A stretch of DNA of 64,000 nucleotides, taken from contig CM070725.1 in assembly GCA_036346275.1 (NCBI GenBank), positions 34,906,104 through 34,970,103 on the forward strand. Direction: 5' to 3'. The stretch's first letter is position 1. Each line of letters begins with the position of its first letter. Below, piece after piece: positions 35,142-46,294 of this stretch. The notes under the pieces are model-generated. The model saw nothing but the letters and a program-made list of their open reading frames with translations. It was not told the origin of the DNA and made no database searches. The translations under genes were made by a program, and so were the position numbers. The stretch is from Otatea glauca (Eukaryota; Streptophyta; Magnoliopsida; Poales; Poaceae).

Positions 35142-36129
35142 GCCCCGAACTCCCGGCGATTTCGGCAGATTCGGTTGGGGTTGAACTTGATGAGAGTGGT
35201 GGCGGGCTCGGTCGGTCGGTCAGCCGATCCGGTTAGCGATTCTGCGGTGTACCCCGACGATCCGACGGCCGCCGAGCTTGGTCGGGGCATTTGAATCACG
35301 GAGGCTTTAATCGCCTCGTGCGCATGCCGAGCATGGCTTGGTGTGCCCCGCCCGTTCGCCTTCTTGACTGCTTCGGGTTCTGGTGCGGGACGCTTCGTTT
35401 TCTGGCGCTGGCATTTACTCTGGAGACGCTTGATCTCCCTTCATCCGGCTATATAAGGGCTTGCTAGAGCGATGGACCCTTAGACCAAAATCCTCCTTTT
35501 TGATCCTTGAAATGGAGGCATCCTTTAGTCTTCAGCTTTGGTGATGATGCCGCAGTAGAAGAAGAAGATCCTTTGGCCGAGCTTTGAAATGAGTACGACC
35601 GGCGATGGTCGAGCTCTGGGAGGAAGAAGCTGCGGCTTGTGATGTAGTTGCTGTTGGCGTGCTGCTTGAGGTCGTTCCGAGGCTTAAGGTGGTAAGGGAG
35701 GCCCTTCTTGAGGCGATGGTGCGAGGGCGCCGGCCGTTGTTAGTGCGGCCGCGTCGATGTCGCTGAACGGTAGCAGCGGCATGCCGTTCCGTGGCTATGT
35801 CGGTGGCCTCGTTGACCGGGCAAGGGTTTACCAAAGCAGTCGTCTCAACGACCTCAGTCCGCCGATCCCAAGTCCGTCCGTCGACCGTGCAAGGAAGGGC
35901 CTACCAAAGAGTCACTTCCAACGACCTAAGGTCCACCGATCCAAGATCCGCCCCATCGACCTGCAAGGGCCTGCAGGAAGTTTGATGCGGATATGTTCTC
36001 GCCGTAGTGTAGGGTAGGTATCTTTCTTGAGCTCGCCAGGTACCTCATGTAACGTTGTGTAAAGTTTGAGTCTGCTGGCATATAATGAAATCTTCTTTTA
36101 TGAAATGTCTTCGCGATGAGTTTGCTTTG
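35142..36129 (-). other. Tat element 3' non-coding region next to the LTR
   Basis: No gene is recognised. A plus-strand TATA box, GGCTATATAAGG, lies at about 35446-35457, which could serve transcription of the plus-strand extra ORF. Short repeats of a 'ccgatcca' type occur at about 35860-35950. Confidence 0.45.
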
Positions 36130-37350
36130 ATTTTAATCGTCGTGGATAGACCGGGCCTTGATCGGCGGGAACAACCGCGAGAGTGCTCGCTTAACGTCGT
36201 AGCTAGGCGGCGCCTTGGTCGGCAGGCGCACCGATGCCTCGTGAGGTTCGGTGTCCGAGTGCTCGCTTAACGTCAGAGCTAGACAGGTGCCTTGGTCGGC
36301 AGGACAACCCAATGCCTCTGTGAGGTTCGTGTCCGAGTGCTCGCTTAACGTCAGAACTAGACAAAGGCCTTAGTCGGCGTGGACGACCCAATGCCTCTGC
36401 GGAGGTTCGGGTGTCCGAGTGCCTTGGCCTGGCAGGACGACCGGATGCCTCCGTGAAGTTCTCGTGTCCGAGTGCCTTGGTCGGCAGGACGACCGGATGC
36501 CTCTGTGAGGTTCGGGTGTCCGAGTGCCTTGGTCGGCGGGACGACCGGATGCCTCTGTGAGGTTCGGTGTCCGAGTGCCTTGGTCGGCACGATGATCTGA
36601 TGCCTCGAGAGGTTCGGTGTCCGAGTGCCTTGGTCGGCAGGACGACCGGATGTCTCTGTGAGGTTCGGGTGTCCGAGTGCCTTGGTCGGCGGCAGACGAC
36701 CGGATGCCTCCGTGAGGTTGGTGTCCGAGTGCTCGCTTAACGTCAGAGCTAGACAAAGCTGCCTTAGTCGGCGGGGACGACCCAATGCCTCCGTGAGGTT
36801 CGGTGTCCGAGTGCTCGCTTAACGTCAGAGCTAGATGAAGTGCCTTAGTCGCAGGGACGACCCAATGCCTCTGCGTGAGGTTGGTGTCCGAGTGCCTTGG
36901 TCGGCAGGACGACCGGATGCCTCCGTGAAGTTCTCGTGTCCGGAGTGCCTTGGTGGCAGGACGACCGATGCCTCCGTGAGGTTCGGTGTCCGAGTGCTCG
37001 CTTAACGTCAGAGCTAGACGGTGCCTTGGTCGGCAGGACGACCCAATGCCTCCGTGAGGTTCGGTGTCCAAGCGCCTTGGTCGGCGGGACGACCGGATGC
37101 CTCTCGTGAGGTTCCGTGTCCGAGTGCCTTGGCCTGCAGGACGACCGGATGTCTCGTGAGGTTCGGTGTCCGAGTGCTCGCTTAACGCCGTAGCCGGACG
37201 TGAGTGCTCGCTACCGCCGAGCTGGACGTGAGTGCTCGCTTACCGCCGTAGCCGGACGTGAGTGCTCGCCACCGCCGTAGCTGGACTTGAGTGCTCGCTA
37301 CCGTCGAGCCGGACGTGAGTGCTCGCTATCGTCGTAGCCGGACGTGGGGC
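36130..37350. repeat. Tandem-repeat array in the Tat element 3' region
   Basis: More than fifteen units built on gtgccttggtcggc, gacgaccggatgcctc and gtgaggttcggtgtccgag. The basic period is about 52 bp, with longer variants that add tgctcgcttaacgtcagagc. From about 37190 a second, shorter array (about 30 bp, gacgtgagtgctcgc / accgccgtagccg) follows. Such arrays in the 3' untranslated region are known in plant Tat elements and can seed satellites. Long frames here (for example minus 36370-37071) merely translate the repeat. Confidence 0.9.
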
Positions 37351-38253
37351 ATCCTTCCCGAGTCCTCGCCGGGCGAGGGTAATCGAGAAGAAATGGCCAC
37401 CGTCTATCCCACATGTATACCCCATCCGCAGTGTGGGACTGGAGGGTGAGCGACGACGCTTACTCGCGCTGGTTTGAACACCGTGCTCGTGGAGCCAATA
37501 GCGGTAGTCCGAGTGGGTCCCGGAGGTCTCGCCTGGGGACCCTTCCGAGCGACGGTCCCAGCAGTAGGGTGTCCTGCCCCGCCGTGGGGCGACCCATAAA
37601 AACCTTTCTTTACTCAATCCCGTATGGACCTCGGGTCGTCCGCCAACCCAGAGCACACGGTGGTGTCGCCATTGATGAGCTCCCGGAGAGTGTGAAGTAT
37701 GGTCTCTGACGCGAGTAGAGGTGATTAGGTGTCACCGACCTAACCTGGGCCCACCATGGGGCTCACCTCATACCGCCCTTGCCTGTTTTTTGGGCGGCCT
37801 TATACCCATCCGTGGGGTAGGCCTTTTGAACCCACTGCCTTCTGGGCCCCGTGCAAGCCACAAAGCTTTTGTCGCCTTGGGCCGCAGCAGGCCAGTTGGG
37901 CTTCTCGCGCGCCGAGCAACTGCTCCGCCTAAAGGCGGAGACCAAGAGGTTACGGGACACGTTGTTCGGGGGCGGCGTCTTTATGGCTCTTGCCGCCTGA
38001 CGTGACAGGGATTAAAAGCGGAGTGGTATTGGAAACTGGGAGTTACCAGGCTGGCGCAATAGGCGAGGGTGGACGCGACGCTCGCTTGAGGGGTGCTCGC
38101 CGCCGGCGCTTGCTTGTCCTCTCAGAATACGCCCGCTGGGTGCTCCGTAGTCACGCTTTCTTGCCTTCTTTGTCTCGCTCAAACAAGAAAAGCACCAGAG
38201 AGCCAAGGAAAGAAAACCCCACCTTTCTTTTCACCTTCCATCGCCGCTTCGTG

Positions 38254-41007
38254 AAGATGTCGGGCGGAGTGCTCGCGCCAAGACAGATGCGGCGCTCGGC
38301 TTAGTGAAGAAGGGCTTCCTCATGCCGCAGACCTTCCTACCGGAGGGTGCCGACGGGGCCGCCACCGCCGCCATGGGCGACGAGGTCGTGGTGCCCGCTC
38401 GTTCTTCGAGCGCGGCTTTGTCTCGCCACGCACCTGCTCGTCCGTGGGCTGTCTCACTACAAGGTGGAGGTGCACCATCTCAACCCCAATGGGGTCCTCC
38501 ACATCGCCATCTTCATCACGCCATTTGGCGAGGCCTTCCCGGGATCGAGCGCGACGGGCGTTAGGGAGGCACTTCTTCCGTGCAAGGCTTTGGAAAGACA
38601 GCCGCTTCGGACGCCGTGGGCGCCTGGTGGCTCGCCTCCAGCCTTCGCCCGGCCGAGCACGGAGTACCGAGGTAAATCGCCTCGTCCAACAAGGGTCGGG
38701 CGCTCAATGGCTCTACGCTCGTAACGCCGGCGATAGCGCCCTCGCTTTCACCGGCGAGCTTCCCATGGCGAGGAGCGGTGGAACTGGGCGCCAAAAGAGG
38801 GAGAAGAACAAGCCGCCCCGATCGTGGAGCGATCGTGGCTCAAAGGAGGCGGGGCTCACCGGGACGTTGTTAGCGCGCTTTATGGGGATGCGCGGCAACC
38901 CCAGCACGTGCCGCACCCCTTGTTCCGGTATGCGGGCCGTCCGACCGGGCGAGATGGCAGAGCCCGAGTTGGCTGGCTCGAGGTGGAGGCCCGGTGGCGG
39001 CCGCACGGTGGAAGCGCCACGGTGGCTACGGGTGGCCACCAGAGCCATTCTCGCGGCCACCCACAACTGTAAGTCGGTGAAATTTCTTTCGCTTCTCTTT
39101 CTTTGTCCCTAGCACTTGGTCCGACCGCATTCCCGCATCCTCTTAGGGGCTCACGGGAGGTCTTCCCGGCGCCGCCACGGGATAAGGAGCGCGGCGGCCG
39201 CCGGCGAAGACTTAGAGGTCGACTCTCCCGCAAGAAGCGGAAGGAGGAAAGGAGGAAGAAGAAGCATAGGAGAGCGCTTGGCGAGGATGTGTCTGAGTCC
39301 ATCGTGTGGGGACAACCTCCATCGACAGCCGCGGGAGCGCCCGACCATCCCTATGGTGGGTTTTTCTCGACCCGCCGATCGGCAATGGCCGAGCGTGGAC
39401 TGGCCGAGGGCGGCACCACGGCCCCGTGGTCGCGGATCCCCAGCGGGTGGGGGATCTTGCGCATCGCGGTTGTCGCAGCGCCTACTGAGGCGGCTTCGGG
39501 AAGCGACCAACCGACTTGATTCTTGCTGGGGGCCGCAAAGAGGCGCGCGTGCCACGTACTCCGCCGGCCTTTGTAAGTGTTCCCCTTTTTTTCTTTCTTC
39601 TTATTGGAGAATTTTTGCGCAAAGCCGCCTCGAGCGACTCTTGAATCTTTGTAACGCACGGCGCACTTACACGGGCGGACTGCGGTGGGCTGCATGCGCC
39701 CGCAAATGCAAATATGCCGGCGATTTTGGCGACTCCGATCGGTCTGGTGGCGGTCGCGGTGTCGTGGCCGAGGCGTGGCGCGCCGCCGAGGGGACGGCCT
39801 CACCCGAGGTCGAGGTCGAAGAAGAGCTCGCCGCCTCCCGGCGGGACCCCACCGGACGCCGTGATCGCCCTTCGAGGATGAGACGACGGCCGCCGGCGAT
39901 CGCGCCCAATGAGGCGAGCTGGTCACGGAGGTGCTCGACCCTTTGTCCCGGGAGGTGTCGACCGATGCCCTCAGTGCAGTCGCCGAGGGGTTTCAAGGGT
40001 TGACCTCATCGCTCTTGCCCATGGTGCTTTGACGGCGACGCCCCCCGAACGGCAAACGAGGGTGCCGCCGGTGTAGTCCCCTGCCGGGCGCCATGGGCCA
40101 CTGAGGAGAGCGAGGGCCGCTCTTCTAAGAAGGCTACCGGACGCCGGCCGAGATAGGCAAATCCGCAAAGGTCCGCTCTTGCTCGAGTCTTCCACAGGCG
40201 CCGGGCACGATGGTCGGGAGTCCCGCCACGCCTGTAAGTCACCAAAAGCTCGACTCGCTGCACATTTTTGATAGTTCTTCGTGACTAACGGAGTGTCCAC
40301 GTTTTAAAGACTTGCGGCTCGCCGCGGCGCCAGTTGAGCTCGGCTCCTGACGGCCACCGGGCAAGCCGGGTGGAGGAGGCGGCCGCGCTTGAGCTGGGCT
40401 TAGTCCAGAGGCCATGGACATCAAAGGCCTGAGGTATGGAGATCCGCCAGGCTTGAAGAGGCCACAAGGCTTCTTTATGATGAGCGCTCGAGCCAAGGTC
40501 TTGAGGGCGAAAGTGGTGGAACCGAGTCCTCTCGATGGAGGTCACCGAGGCCAAGGATGCCGCTGCCGCTGAGGGATCAAGGCAGACGCAGTAACACGCC
40601 GCGACCGAGCGAAACCAGCTCGGGGATGCCGACCGAGTTCGCTCCGAGCGGGCGATCGCCGTATGACCTCGCCGAGCCGAGGACTTCATACGAGGCGCCA
40701 AGAAGGAAGCCGCAACCGACCAACTCGCGCTTCAGTAAGTGTCTCAATTCTTCAATTAAGTTGGGTGCGACCCTGTGGCGAACTTATCCGAATCGCCGAA
40801 TCGCAGAGGCACGTAAGAATCTGAAGGCCGCCGTGGAGGCACAGAGAATGGCAGCAGATGCTCACGACGTGGTATCGTGGGCTCGACGAGGCCCAAAGCG
40901 GCGTTGAAGGTTGCGGAGGACGGTCGGGCCGAGATGGGCGCCGAATCGGAGGCCCTTCGCAAGGCCGGTCGAAGTCTCGCGATCAGATCTCTGAGCCGGG
41001 CAGCCCG
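38254..41007 (+). pseudogene. Antisense extra ORF of the Tat element (gypsy-type transposon domain)
   Basis: On the plus strand, opposite to gag-pol, the first exon carries a LVKKGFLMPQTF and VHHLNPNGVLHIAIFIT region. This resembles the 'putative gypsy type transposon' domain (PF04195) found in grass Tat elements. Four GTAAGT donors (39069, 39573, 40234, 40735) and matching acceptors (for example ccctag at 39112) indicate at least five exons. The last exons are Ala/Glu/Arg-rich and likely coiled coil. The domain is spread over two or three frames because of single-base indels. It ends in or beyond the N gap. Known relatives such as Grande carry antisense genes of unknown function. Confidence 0.65.
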
Positions 41008-41107
41008 NNNNNNNNNNNNNNNNNNNNNNNNNNNNNNNNNNNNNNNNNNNNNNNNNNNNNNNNNNNNNNNNNNNNNNNNNNNNNNNNNNNNNNNNNNNNN
41101 NNNNNNN
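41008..41107. other. Assembly gap (100 N)
   Basis: Exactly 100 N, the conventional placeholder for a gap of unknown size. To the right, minus-strand RNase H-like coding is cut off; to the left is the end of the antisense ORF. The integrase and the rest of pol that should lie between them are missing. Confidence 0.98.
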
Positions 41108-42400
41108 CGGCGGCGTTGTTGGTGGCATCGAAAGCGGCTCCGATGGCGTCACTGAAGCTGTTCCCGAGCGGGAGATGATGATGACTCCGCGCCCGCGCCA
41201 TTCTTGTTGTAAGACCCATCGAGTACATTGTCCGGTGCCGGGGTCTTGATCACTTTAGTGGTGCTCGGGTTTGGGTCCACTCGGCGGCGAAGTCGCTAGG
41301 GCTCGCGACTTGATCGCCGTCAGGGGCGTATGTGATGTCGTGGCGGCGAGCTCGGCGCCCACTTGGCTATCCTTCCCGGCGTCGCGGTTGCGGGCGATCT
41401 CGCCGAGCGGGGACGTGGTCACCACAGTGATGGTGTGCTGATCGAAGTAGTGGACGAGCTTTCTCTTCTCAATGAGCACCGTGTAGAGTAGCTTCTGCAC
41501 CTGTGGGTACCGAGCCTTGGACTCGGAAAGGACCTCGCTAATGAAGTAAAGCGGCGTTGTACCTTGAGTTCGCGGCCTTCTTCCGCTTCGCTCCACCACG
41601 AGGGCCGCGGACGACTTAGGTAGTGGCGCGATGTAGAAAACAGTTCACAGTGCCGGGCGACCAGAGGAGGAGGCGAGGACAGGAAGGCCTTCAGGCGGGT
41701 GAGGGCCTCCTGAGCCTCCGGGGTCCAGCTGAAGCGGTCGGATCTCTTGAGTAGCCTGTAGAGTGGCATTCCGCGCTCGCCGAGGCGAGACACGAAACGG
41801 CTCAAAGCTGCCAGGCATCCGGTCAGCCTCTGGACCCCCTTGAGGTTGCTGATTGGGCCCATCCTTGCGATTGCCGATATCTTCTCCTGGTTGGCCTCGA
41901 TGCCTCGCTCGGAGACAATGAAGCCAAGGAGCTTCCCTTTGGGGACCCCGAAGACGCATTTCTCGGGATTGAGCTTTATGCGGAACCGTCGAAGGTTCGC
42001 GAAGGTCTCTTCCAGGTCGGGGATAAGGTCGTCGGCCTTCTTGGTCTTTACGACAATATCGTCGACGTACACCTCAACGTTACGGCCGATCTGGTCATTG
42101 AAGCACGTTTGCATACATCGCTGGTATGTAGCGCGCGTTCTTTAGGCGAGCGGCATTGTAGCGTAGCGAGAATGAGCGAACGGAGTAATGAAGGAAGTCG
42201 TGAGCTGGTCGGACTCCCTTAGCGCAATCTGGTGGTAGCCCGAGTAGGCATCCAGAAAAGAGAGGGACTCACACCCTGCGGTGGAGTCGATGACTTGGTC
42301 GATGCGGGGCAAAGGGAACGGATCCTTGGGACACGCTTTGTTGAGACTCGTATAGTCAACGCACATCCTCCATTGCCCATTTTCTTTTTACAAGTCAGAG
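41108..42400 (-). pseudogene. Tat pol: reverse transcriptase and RNase H
   Basis: Minus-strand frames give, in order: VDYTSLNKACPKDPFPLPRI and FLDAYSGYHQI (RT, 42142-42366), then after a frameshift VEVYVDDIVVKTKKADDL with the catalytic YVDD and KLLGFIVSERGIEANQEKI (41640-42114). RNase H follows (TTPLYFISEVLSESKARYPQ, KLVHYFDQHTITVVT; 41255-41600). Past 41230 there is the start of a second, archaeal-type RNase H (LDGSYNKNGAG), as in Tat elements. At least four frameshifts break it. No integrase is present because the N gap follows. Confidence 0.87.
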
Positions 42401-42987
42401 GTTGGCTAGCCACTCGGGGTGGCGCACCTCTTTCGAACCCTGCGACGGTTTGGCGATCTCCTCCTATGATCCTGCGCCTCTCTCGTCGAAGCGGCGCGGC
42501 GTTGAAGCGACCGGCTTTGAGCACAGTCGGATGCTCAAGGAGTGCTCGGCGACTTCCCTTGGATTCCCGGCATGTCGGAGGACCTCCATGCGAAGGCGTC
42601 TTTGTTGGTGCGGAGAGTCGGCGAGCGCGCTTTCCTATTTGGCGGGGCGTGGCTCGATCCGCCGGTCTTGGTCGGATCACGGGGATCGACCGCGACCTCC
42701 TTCGTGTCCTCGGCGGACTTGAAGGATCCGCCCCGACTTGCTTGGACTCGGGCGGATTCGAGGCTTCCCTCTTGAGGTTATCGAGCTCGCGACGCGATGA
42801 CCGCCGAGGCAAGCTCACAAGCTAGCTGCGCTCGCGATTGTAGGCAAAGCTGGAAAGATGATGCCGCGGTGATGACTCCTCGTGGCGGGCATCTTCACTT
42901 GAGGTAGGCGTGGCTGGGGACCGCCATGAACTTGGCGTAACACGGCCTTCGAGGATGGCATGGTAAGAACCGGGGAAATCCACGACC

Positions 42988-43482
42988 TCAAAAGTGAGGG
43001 TCTCGGTGCGGAAGTTTCCCGGTTCCCCAAAGGTAACGGGCAGGTCGATCGCCCAGTGGATGGGCTGCGGCCGGGAATGGCGCTATGGAAAGGCGCTTTT
43101 TGGGTCGGAGGGTTGGCGCGGACCCCATAGCGTCGAGCGTCTTGACGTAGAGGATGTTGAGGCCGTTGCCTCCGTCCATCAGCACCTTTGAAAGGCGCTT
43201 CTTCCCCACGACGGGGCTGACCACCAGGGGGTATCTCCCCGGCTGTGGAACGTGGTCGGGGTGATCGGTCCGATCAAAGGTGATCGGGAACTCTGACCAC
43301 CGGAGGTATTGGGGGACGCATGGCGCGACGGTGTGGACCTCGCGATAAGCGAGCTTGAGCCGGCGCTTGTCGGCATAGTAGGCCGGTCCTCCAAAGATCA
43401 TGAGGCAGCCGTCGGGTTCAGGGAACTCGTCGTCGCTTTTTCTGCGACCAGCGAGGCTGCAGCGAGCTTCTTCCCTTGCCAC
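42988..43482 (-). pseudogene. Tat protease region
   Basis: A minus-strand frame has IFGGPAYYADKRRLKLAYRE followed by KVLMDGGNGLNILYVKTLDA. The latter is the aspartic-protease active-site region (Asp-Gly-Gly) of Tat polyproteins. The sequence between it and RT (42400-42990) is too frameshifted to read. The protease would have processed Gag-Pol. Confidence 0.75.
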
Positions 43483-43728
43483 GGGCGTTGTGGGGACGCC
43501 GGAGGTAACGCCTCGAGGACCTCGCGATCCGGTACTTGTGCTTGACGGAGAACCCGTGGTTTGGGCACGGGCCGTCCATCAACTTCTCGGTGGTCGGGCG
43601 TGATCGGTCGGTCACACTCGCTTGGCGGGCGGTCGACGTGGCGACCACTTGGGTCTCGCGGATCTGCTTCCCGTGCCGCTTCCGTTTGTCGGAGCGGTCA
43701 GAAGGGGACCCGATGTGGACGCCGGATT

Positions 43729-44810
43729 CTAGCTGGGCCTTTCCTCCCTCAAAGATGGCCCCCACAGCCTCCTCGCGGGCGTGGTTGAGTGGCGATGTCG
43801 AGGAGCTCCTTGGTAGTTCTGGGCTTGAGGCAACCTAGTTTGTGTACCAAGGCCTTGCAGGAGGTGCCGTAGATGAATGCTCCCACGACATCGGCGTCGG
43901 AGATGTCGGGGAGCTCGTTGCACTAGCGGGAAAACCGCCGGATGTAGTCCCGGAGGGTTTCCCCTGGCTGCTGTTTGCAGCCCTTCAGGTCCCAGGAGTT
44001 TCCAGGGCGCTTGTAAGTGCCCTGGAAGTTGCCGACGAAGAGGGCCTTCAAGTCGGTCCAATTCCTGATGGTTTTGGCGGGCAAGTACTGAGCCAGGCTC
44101 GGCCGAGTCCGCGAGTAGATGGGAAGGTCTTGGATGATGAAGAGGTCATCCGTTGCTCCTCTCGCCCGGCATGCGAGCCGGTAATCTTCGAGCCAGACAC
44201 CTGGGTTTGTGGCCCCGGTGTATTTGGCAATGTTGGTAGGCGCCCGGAATCTGGCAGGGAAGTCCGCCTGGCGGATCCCCTGGCAGAACGCTCGCGGTCC
44301 AGGACCGTCGGGGCTCGGGCTGCGGTGGTGGTGTCCGCGCCGCCGTTCGTGAGTGGCGGCCTCCTCCGCCATCTTTCTTCGCGCCTCAAGGGTAGCGCGA
44401 ATGTCGTAGGCATCACCGAGGCGCTGGCGCACCGGGTGCGTGAGGCCTGGTGTGGCTCGCGGTGCGGCGCCGCTGTCCCGACCAACGGCTCCATGGCGGC
44501 ACTGGGCCCGTGGCGAGGTGGCTCGGGCGATAGGAGCCGGAGCGTGCATGTGCTTTACGGCCGCCGCGACTCTACCAGCCCGGAGGTTTGATAAGTGGCC
44601 TTGGCCTCGGGTCGGTCGGCTCGGAGGCCTCGGCGGCATTGCACCTGCGCCACGTTTTGGCTTGCATGGGGAAGAACCGAGACCGTCGGACTCTTCCTTT
44701 CTTGGAGTGTGCTGGCAGCGTCTTGCTGCCGCCAGCATATCTGGGTCTCGAGCTCCTCTGCTCCGAGTTGGCTCGAGTTGGTCGAGCTCAGCTCTTCGTT
44801 CCTCCAACTC
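43729..44810 (-). pseudogene. Tat Gag (broken by frameshifts)
   Basis: The minus-strand frame 43923-44807 contains an N-terminal low-complexity part and then the Retrotrans_gag domain: YTGATNPGVWLEDYRLACRA, LFVGNFQGTYKRPGNSWDLK and RDYIRRFSR. After a stop, the adjoining stretch continues with ELPDISDADVVGAFIYGTSC and ALVHKLGCLKPRTTKELLD (to about 43780). This is the Gag of the grass Tat group. It would form the virus-like particle. The split, and an N-terminal part that does not look conserved, indicate several indels. Confidence 0.83.
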
Positions 44811-45390
44811 TTTGCGCCATTGTTGGAGCTCGGCGCATGGCTCGAAAGGCTGATGCTGTGCACTGGTACTCCTCCTCCTGCGCTGAGTGCGCGGATAGGT
44901 GGTCCGTGAGCCGCTGGGGCCACGGTCAAATCGGCCGTGCCGCCATGTTGCACTCGCGAGTGCCGCTCAAGCGTGGTACTCGTGTCGAGTGAGTCATGGT
45001 GGAAGAGTCTTCCAGCAGCTCGTGGATGGAGGCCGGCATGTAGCCAGCCATCGCCACAAGTTGCGAGCCTACGGGGGGTGACATGGTCACCTGCCCGGGC
45101 CTACGGGAGTTTTCGCGAGACGTGGTGGAGCACTCCTCGGGTTCCGCCGGGGCTGCAGGGCGCCTGCCGAGCTTAGCGAAATCGCCGGAGAGGACGCCCG
45201 AGGAGCTCTCAACGGCGCTCGTCCTCCGGAGGCGGCGGGACGGCGTGAGCCTCTGCCGGGGTGACGGCTGGTCGAGGAGCCGAAGCGGATCCGGCTCCCC
45301 GGCGCAGTCATGCCGTCGCAGTGGGTGGATGCCATCAGGGAGACAAACGGAATCCGGAGATGGTGACGAAGACGCACGAAGGCCCCTACC

Positions 45391-45399
45391 GGCGCGCCA
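45391..45399 (-). other. Putative primer-binding site of the Tat element
   Basis: On the minus strand TGGCGCGCC followed by GGTAGGGG lies just inside the 5' LTR. From memory, Tat-type elements of grasses use a TGGCGCGCCAGG-like site here. The exact LTR border is blurred because the last ~12 bases of the two LTRs differ. Confidence 0.5.
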
Positions 45400-45405
45400 G
45401 CGCCG

Positions 45406-46294
45406 GCGTTTTGGCGCCGGCAAGTAAATTTGTAAGTCTAAAGGGTCGCGCGCCCACTCCTGAATGGTTAGACTCGAGAGTCCAAGATGTATACCGTTCG
45501 GTGAAAGTCCCTACTCGATTCGGATGGCGATTGTATTGCTTTGCACAACGTTTTTGGATGAGGCGCTAAATTACCTAATCTCCTCCTGTTCTCATGTGTT
45601 CATCCCCTCTAGAATCGTTAGTCCCGCCTCCTTTTATCTGAAGGAAGGCGGAGTTACATCGAAGTCGGGGAAGGCGAGCGACCTATGCTAGGAGCTCGGT
45701 CCTTAATCACGTGGACTGAGTCGCCACACGTCTTGCCCATCTTTGGGTCGGTAGCTTTGGTGGTCGGGAGGTTAGGTATTCCCGGAAATAGCGTACTTGC
45801 CCTCGTGATCCTTACGAATCTTGCCGACGGTGTGTGACGTTAGCGCCGCCTCGGGGGAGCGTATGTTAAATCTTGTCTGCGATCGTTGATGGGGGCCGGA
45901 AGCTCGACCCAGCAGTCACCAAACCTTCTAAGGAAGGAGCCACCGCCTTGTATAGTCACTCCAATTGACCTTGTTCGCGAGGTGCGTGGCGGTAGGCTGA
46001 TGAGGGCCCGACACGCGGCCCTCGGCTCGCCACCTTGGTTCGGTCGGTCGGAGATCCCACCCGCCAAAGAAGTCGGGAGCGTCCGTCCGATCGGAAGATC
46101 CCGATCCCGCCAAGGGGGTCGGAGCGTCCGTCTGGATTCGCTTCCCTGGCGGTCGGGAGCGGATGTCTTGTGTGGTCTCGCAGGCGATTCGGTCGGTGGC
46201 GGGCCGGGCGCGGCCTGTTGGGCTGGAGATATGCTTGAGGCCGCTGGCTCGTCGCTTCGGGCCGTTGGGGTACCCCTGTTATTAGTATTCGTCA
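45406..46294 (-). repeat. 5' LTR of the Tat element (right in the window)
   Basis: About 890 bp, pairs with 34252-35141. It ends gtattcgtca directly before the catag duplication. Confidence 0.82.

Larger units (their letters stand above)
34252..46294 (-). mobile_element. Tat-type Gypsy retrotransposon with antisense extra gene
   Basis: Flanked by perfect 5-bp duplications catag (34247-34251 and 46295-46299), which include the splice-acceptor AG of the host CACTA gene. In minus-strand order it has: 5' LTR (about 45406-46294), primer-binding site, gag (about 43730-44810), protease (about 43000-43480), RT and RNase H (41255-42400), a second RNase H start (about 41108-41230), a 100-N gap, a plus-strand spliced extra ORF (38254-41007), a tandem-repeat 3' region (36130-37350), and the 3' LTR. 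The dual RNase H, the gag type and the antisense extra ORF mark the Tat lineage (Cinful, RIRE2, Grande relatives). Frames are broken by many one-base indels. Confidence 0.85.

Noticed and set aside
36357..37071. Long minus-strand frames (up to 233 codons) in the Tat 3' region
   Set aside because: They translate the 52-bp tandem repeat, and no domain is present.
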